From contig NZ_JAIPPU010000008.1 in the NCBI RefSeq assembly GCF_026646375.1, positions 1-64,000 of the forward strand: a stretch of DNA of 64,000 bases, read 5' to 3'. The DNA is from Acetobacterium wieringae. Its GTDB lineage: Bacteria; Bacillota; Clostridia; Eubacteriales; Eubacteriaceae. Positions within the stretch are counted from its first letter, which is position 1. Each line of letters starts with the position of its first letter. The position numbers were made by a program, and so were the translations under genes. Positions 60,804 to 64,000 of the stretch are shown here, piece after piece. A model generated the notes under the pieces. It ran no database searches. It worked only from the letters and a program-made list of their open reading frames with translations, and had not been told where the DNA came from.

Positions 60804-63221
60804 ATGAATATAAAAGTTGGAACACGGGGCAGCACCCTGGCCCGTACCCAGAGCCAGTGGTTGATTGATGTGCTGGCAAAAGCCCATCCGCAGGAAAACT
60901 TTGAGATGGTGATTATTAAAACCAAAGGTGATCTGGTTCAGGATAAACCGCTTGATAAAATCGGTGATAAGGGTTTATTTACCAAGGAATTGGAAGATGC
61001 GCTGCTATCCGGTGAGATCGATATGGCCATCCATAGTATGAAGGATATGCCGTCAAAGCTGCCGGAAAGCCTGGTTTTAACGGTTCCACCGGTTCGGGAA
61101 GATCCCCGGGATGTTCTGTTGACACCGCATCCGATTACCACCCTGGAGCAGTTGCCTAAGGGTGCTGTGGTCGCAACCGGCAGCAAACGGCGAATTGCTC
61201 AGCTTAAAAAGTTGCGGCCGGATGTGGAAATTGTGGGAATTCGTGGAAACATCGACACCCGAATCCGCAAAATGCAGGAGCAACAATTGGATGGCATCAT
61301 TCTGGCCGCAGCCGGATTAAAACGGATTGGTCGCTTGGAAGACTCAGCCTACAACACCGTTGCACTACCGGAAACGACCTTTATTCCGGCACCGGCCCAG
61401 GGTATTCTGGCGGTGGAAGTCCGGGAAGACAATCAGACGGTTAAAGAACTGATGGCAGTCATCAGCGATCCAAATACGATTGTTCAAATGAGCGCCGAAC
61501 GGAGTTTTTTAAATGCCTTAAACGGCAGCTGTCATATTCCGGTTGGCGCATTTTGTGAAATAGAAGCAGAAGAAATTACGTTATACGGACTGTATGGTCT
61601 GGAAGATGGGAGTCGGGTGGTGACCCGATCCATGAAAGGTGCACCGGAGGAGGCAGAAAATTTGGGAAAACAGTTAGCTAAAGCATGTTATCAGGCGGTG
61701 CATGAAAAACCGGGAAAGGTCTATCTGGCTGGTGGCGGTTGCGGAGATCCGGGTCTCTTAACCGTTAAAGCCAAAGATATTTTAAAAAGAGCCGATGTTG
61801 TGGTTTATGATGCCCTGGTCAATGAAAGTTTTTTAAACGATGCTCGAATCGATGCCGAAATAATTTATGTCGGCAAACGGGCTGGCAATCATGCCATGCG
61901 TCAGGAAGAGATCAATGCCTTACTCGTAAAAAAAGGCGCTGAAGGCAAATTGGTTCTGCGCTTAAAAGGTGGCGATCCCTATGTCTTTGGCCGCGGCGGC
62001 GAAGAAGGGGAAGACCTCTATGACGCCGGGGTACCGTTTGAAGTGATCCCCGGGATTACTTCGGTTATCGGCGGACTGGCCTATGCCGGGATTCCGATTA
62101 CCCATCGGGACTGTGTATCTTCGTTCCATGTCATCACCGGGCATTTAAAATCCAACGCCTACGATGGTTCATCGGATCTGGATTGGCCGGTGTTGGGCAA
62201 ACTCAAAGGGACGATTGTCTTTTTAATGGGTGTTAAAAATCTGGAAAAGATTTGTGACGAACTGGTTAAAAACGGCATGAATCCGGAAATGCCGGTGGCC
62301 GTCGTTCATCGGGCATCCACCCCTTATCAGCGGGTTGTTACTGGAACCCTGACCACCATCTACGACATTGCCACGGAAGCAAAAATCACGGCTCCGAGCC
62401 TGATTGTGGTTGGCGAAGTTGTCAATAAACGGCAAAAACTGCGGTTCTTTGATGAAAAACCATTGTTTGGCAAAAACATCATCGTCACGAGGTCTCGGGA
62501 ACAAAGCTCCCAGATGGTTGAAAAAATCACGGAGTTGGGTGGCAATGCGATTGAATTCCCAACCATCAAAATTGTTCCCATTAACGAAGCCGCTTGTGAC
62601 GAAAAGGTCAAAGTGCTAAGCGATTACAGCCATATTATTTTTACCAGCATCAACGGGGTCGAAATCTTCTTTGATTCCCTGACCCGCTGCGGCAAAGATG
62701 CCCGCGCCTTTGGCAACCTGCATATTACCGCCATTGGCGAAGGTACCCAAAATGCCCTCTTAGCCCGAGGTCTGCAAGCTGATTTTGTACCGGATAAATA
62801 TGTTGGCGAAGAACTGGTCAGCGGTTTGGTACCTCTGCTTACTAAAGATAGCCGGGTGCTGATCCCCCGATCCAAAAATGCCCGGATTTATTTGGTTGAA
62901 GAATTATCAAAGATCTGTCCGGTCGACGAGGTCCAAAGCTATGAAACCATCCGGGAAGATCACGCCACAGTTGATCCGCTGGAAATGCTCAAAAACAGAG
63001 AAATTGATTATATTACCTTTACCAGCTCAACCACGGCCCAGTTTTTTGTTGAAAAAATCGGCGCTGCCCACATCGACGCCATTAACTCGGCAAAAGCAGT
63101 GTCGATCGGTCCCCAGACCTCAAAAAAATGCCGGGAACTGGGCATTGATGTGGACATCGAAGCCGAAACCTATACCATCCAGGGCATGCTCGATGCGATT
63201 CTCAAGGATACAGAAAATTAG
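60804..63221 (+). CDS. Trifunctional HemC-CobA-HemD fusion
   Basis: 805 residues. 1-300: hydroxymethylbilane synthase (MNIKVGTRGSTLARTQSQWL, AIHSMKDMPSKLPE, cofactor Cys in NGSCHIPVGAF). About 305-550: uroporphyrinogen-III C-methyltransferase (YLAGGGCGDPGLLTVKAKDI, LRLKGGDPYVFGRGGEEGED, GIPITHRDCVSSFHVITGH). About 555-805: uroporphyrinogen-III synthase (IIVTRSREQSSQMVEKITEL, IIFTSINGVEIFFDSL, ITFTSSTTAQFF). One chain takes porphobilinogen to precorrin-2. CobA-HemD fusions are common in clostridia; joining HemC as well is unusual. Confidence 0.93.
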   Translation: MNIKVGTRGSTLARTQSQWLIDVLAKAHPQENFEMVIIKTKGDLVQDKPLDKIGDKGLFTKELEDALLSGEIDMAIHSMKDMPSKLPESLVLTVPPVREDPRDVLLTPHPITTLEQLPKGAVVATGSKRRIAQLKKLRPDVEIVGIRGNIDTRIRKMQEQQLDGIILAAAGLKRIGRLEDSAYNTVALPETTFIPAPAQGILAVEVREDNQTVKELMAVISDPNTIVQMSAERSFLNALNGSCHIPVGAFCEIEAEEITLYGLYGLEDGSRVVTRSMKGAPEEAENLGKQLAKACYQAVHEKPGKVYLAGGGCGDPGLLTVKAKDILKRADVVVYDALVNESFLNDARIDAEIIYVGKRAGNHAMRQEEINALLVKKGAEGKLVLRLKGGDPYVFGRGGEEGEDLYDAGVPFEVIPGITSVIGGLAYAGIPITHRDCVSSFHVITGHLKSNAYDGSSDLDWPVLGKLKGTIVFLMGVKNLEKICDELVKNGMNPEMPVAVVHRASTPYQRVVTGTLTTIYDIATEAKITAPSLIVVGEVVNKRQKLRFFDEKPLFGKNIIVTRSREQSSQMVEKITELGGNAIEFPTIKIVPINEAACDEKVKVLSDYSHIIFTSINGVEIFFDSLTRCGKDARAFGNLHITAIGEGTQNALLARGLQADFVPDKYVGEELVSGLVPLLTKDSRVLIPRSKNARIYLVEELSKICPVDEVQSYETIREDHATVDPLEMLKNREIDYITFTSSTTAQFFVEKIGAAHIDAINSAKAVSIGPQTSKKCRELGIDVDIEAETYTIQGMLDAILKDTEN

Positions 63222-63257
63222 CTTTAGTTTCAAAATTGAAAAGCACAAACAAATTTT

Positions 63258-63364
63258 GCTTTGATGCCAGTTTTCATAAACAATTTTGTAACGTGTAGGC
63301 GAACAGTCGATAGACTGTACGACGTACAGTGTAAAAATTGTTTGATGAAAACAGGAAGCAAAGC
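63258..63364 (+). repeat. Nested-hairpin leader element, copy 3 (upstream of hemB)
   Basis: Outer arms GCTTTG and CAAAGC, GTTTTCAT and ATGAAAAC. Middle AAACAATTTT (63278-63287) and AAAATTGTTT (63334-63343), identical to copy 1. Core GTAACGTGTAGGCGAACAG. Inner ACAGTC-GATA-GACTGT. Ends 48 nt before the hemB ATG, and lies within the hem operon, so it is transcribed. Confidence 0.75.
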
Positions 63365-63412
63365 TCACGTTAGTATCGTAATTATCAAGAAGTAAATTAG
63401 GAGGTTGACCAT

Positions 63413-64000
63413 ATGTTGCCAACACGATTACGAAAAAATACGGCGGTTCGGAATTTAATTAGGGAAACCCAGCTGTCCATGAACGATGTGGTTTATCCGC
63501 TGTTTATCGTCGATGGACAGGGCGTGCGCAAAGAAATCGGCTCGATGAAAGACCAGTACCACCTGTCTTTGGATATGCTCGGGGCAGAAACCCTCGCGTT
63601 AAAAGAACTGGGCATCCGTTATGTCATTTTGTTTGGTGTACCCGATGAAAAAGATGGCGAGGCCACTCCCGCTTTCGTTGAAGATGGACTGGTGCAGGAA
63701 GCCGTTCGGGTGATCAAAAAGGTTGATCCGGAGATGTATGTCATCACCGATGTCTGTCTCTGCGAATACAAGAGCGACGGCCATTGCTGTTTCTTTGAAG
63801 AAAACGGCGAGATCCGCCGGGCGCAGACCCTCGAAACTTTAAGCAAAACGGCGCTTAGCCATGCCGAAGCCGGAGCCGATATGGTCGCCCCTTCCGACAT
63901 GATGGATGGTCGGATTGATCATATGCGAGAAACCCTTGACCGGGCTGGTTACGAATCGATTCCGATTATGGCTTACTCAGCCAAGTTTGCGTCCAGCTTT
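63413..64000 (+). CDS. hemB: Porphobilinogen synthase, cut by the window edge
   Basis: 196 residues are visible, beginning MLPTRLRKNTAVRNLIRETQ after AGGAGG. Zinc-binding CLCEYKSDGHCC, and GADMVAPSDMMDGRI with substrate-site residues; about 130 residues are missing beyond the edge. It condenses two aminolevulinates. The nested-hairpin element precedes it. Confidence 0.93.
   Translation, partial: MLPTRLRKNTAVRNLIRETQLSMNDVVYPLFIVDGQGVRKEIGSMKDQYHLSLDMLGAETLALKELGIRYVILFGVPDEKDGEATPAFVEDGLVQEAVRVIKKVDPEMYVITDVCLCEYKSDGHCCFFEENGEIRRAQTLETLSKTALSHAEAGADMVAPSDMMDGRIDHMRETLDRAGYESIPIMAYSAKFASSF

Overview
The window looks like the chromosome of an anaerobic clostridial acetogen, most likely Acetobacterium or a close relative. 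That is an inference from content: a large corrinoid supply system, a GGGtGRT/NifU-like pair, a DUF2284 protein, ChW-type surface repeats, strong AGGAGG-type ribosome sites and intermediate GC. No rRNA, tRNA, CRISPR array or intact transposase was seen.

Layout. (1) 0-4.1 kb: one very large secreted repeat protein (GLUG motifs plus C-terminal ChW repeats). (2) 4.2-21.6 kb: a loose accessory region of small regulators (AraC, two TetR), DUF305, TfoX-like, glutaredoxin, SOUL, a membrane Fe-S protein and an aldo/keto reductase. Between them lie many broken genes: a split TetR, a frameshifted YoeB toxin beside an intact RelB-type antitoxin, two truncated Phd/YefM antitoxins, a shattered Dam methylase, a fused ECF-transporter/methyltransferase scrap and tails of DUF305 and other genes. 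Five copies of a short REP-like repeat are confined to about 7-19 kb. (3) 21.7-25.1 kb: GGGtGRT protein, NifU-like partner and a DUF2284 protein. (4) 25.4-31.1 kb: a six-gene operon joining methylthioadenosine salvage (mtnP, mtnA) to two glycosyltransferases, a DegT aminotransferase and a FAD oxidoreductase. (5) 32.9-42.7 kb: cobalamin riboswitch, a B12 ABC importer with a fused ATPase, then cbiA-pduX-type kinase-cbiC-cbiL-cbiD-cbiE-cbiT. (6) 42.7-43.3 kb: a second cobalamin riboswitch with its own promoter and terminator but no gene directly behind it. (7) 43.4-55.8 kb: amidotransferase, creatininase-family protein, MORN lipoprotein, a Bce-type two-component/ABC module, a GGDEF-EAL protein and an Ntn-hydrolase-like lipoprotein. 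(8) 55.9-64 kb: a third cobalamin riboswitch, cobalt importer cbiMNQO, then hemA, precorrin-2 dehydrogenase, a HemC-CobA-HemD triple fusion and the start of hemB.

How it works together. Regions 5 and 8 build corrinoid from glutamyl-tRNA through uroporphyrinogen III, import cobalt, carry out part of the anaerobic ring contraction and import ready-made B12. Riboswitches give feedback to both uptake and synthesis. cbiF, cbiG, cbiH, cbiJ, cbiB and cobU/S/T are not in the window.

The most unusual signal is a roughly 110-nt nested-hairpin element. It occurs 48-53 nt upstream of three unrelated start codons (mtnP, a creatininase-family gene, hemB), with arm sequences that differ between copies while pairing is kept. 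A fourth, diverged copy lies near 52.1 kb. This may be an undescribed structured RNA leader or a mobile hairpin. Other notable items are the orphan B12 riboswitch and three perfect hairpins that share the same GTGTGTGA loop.
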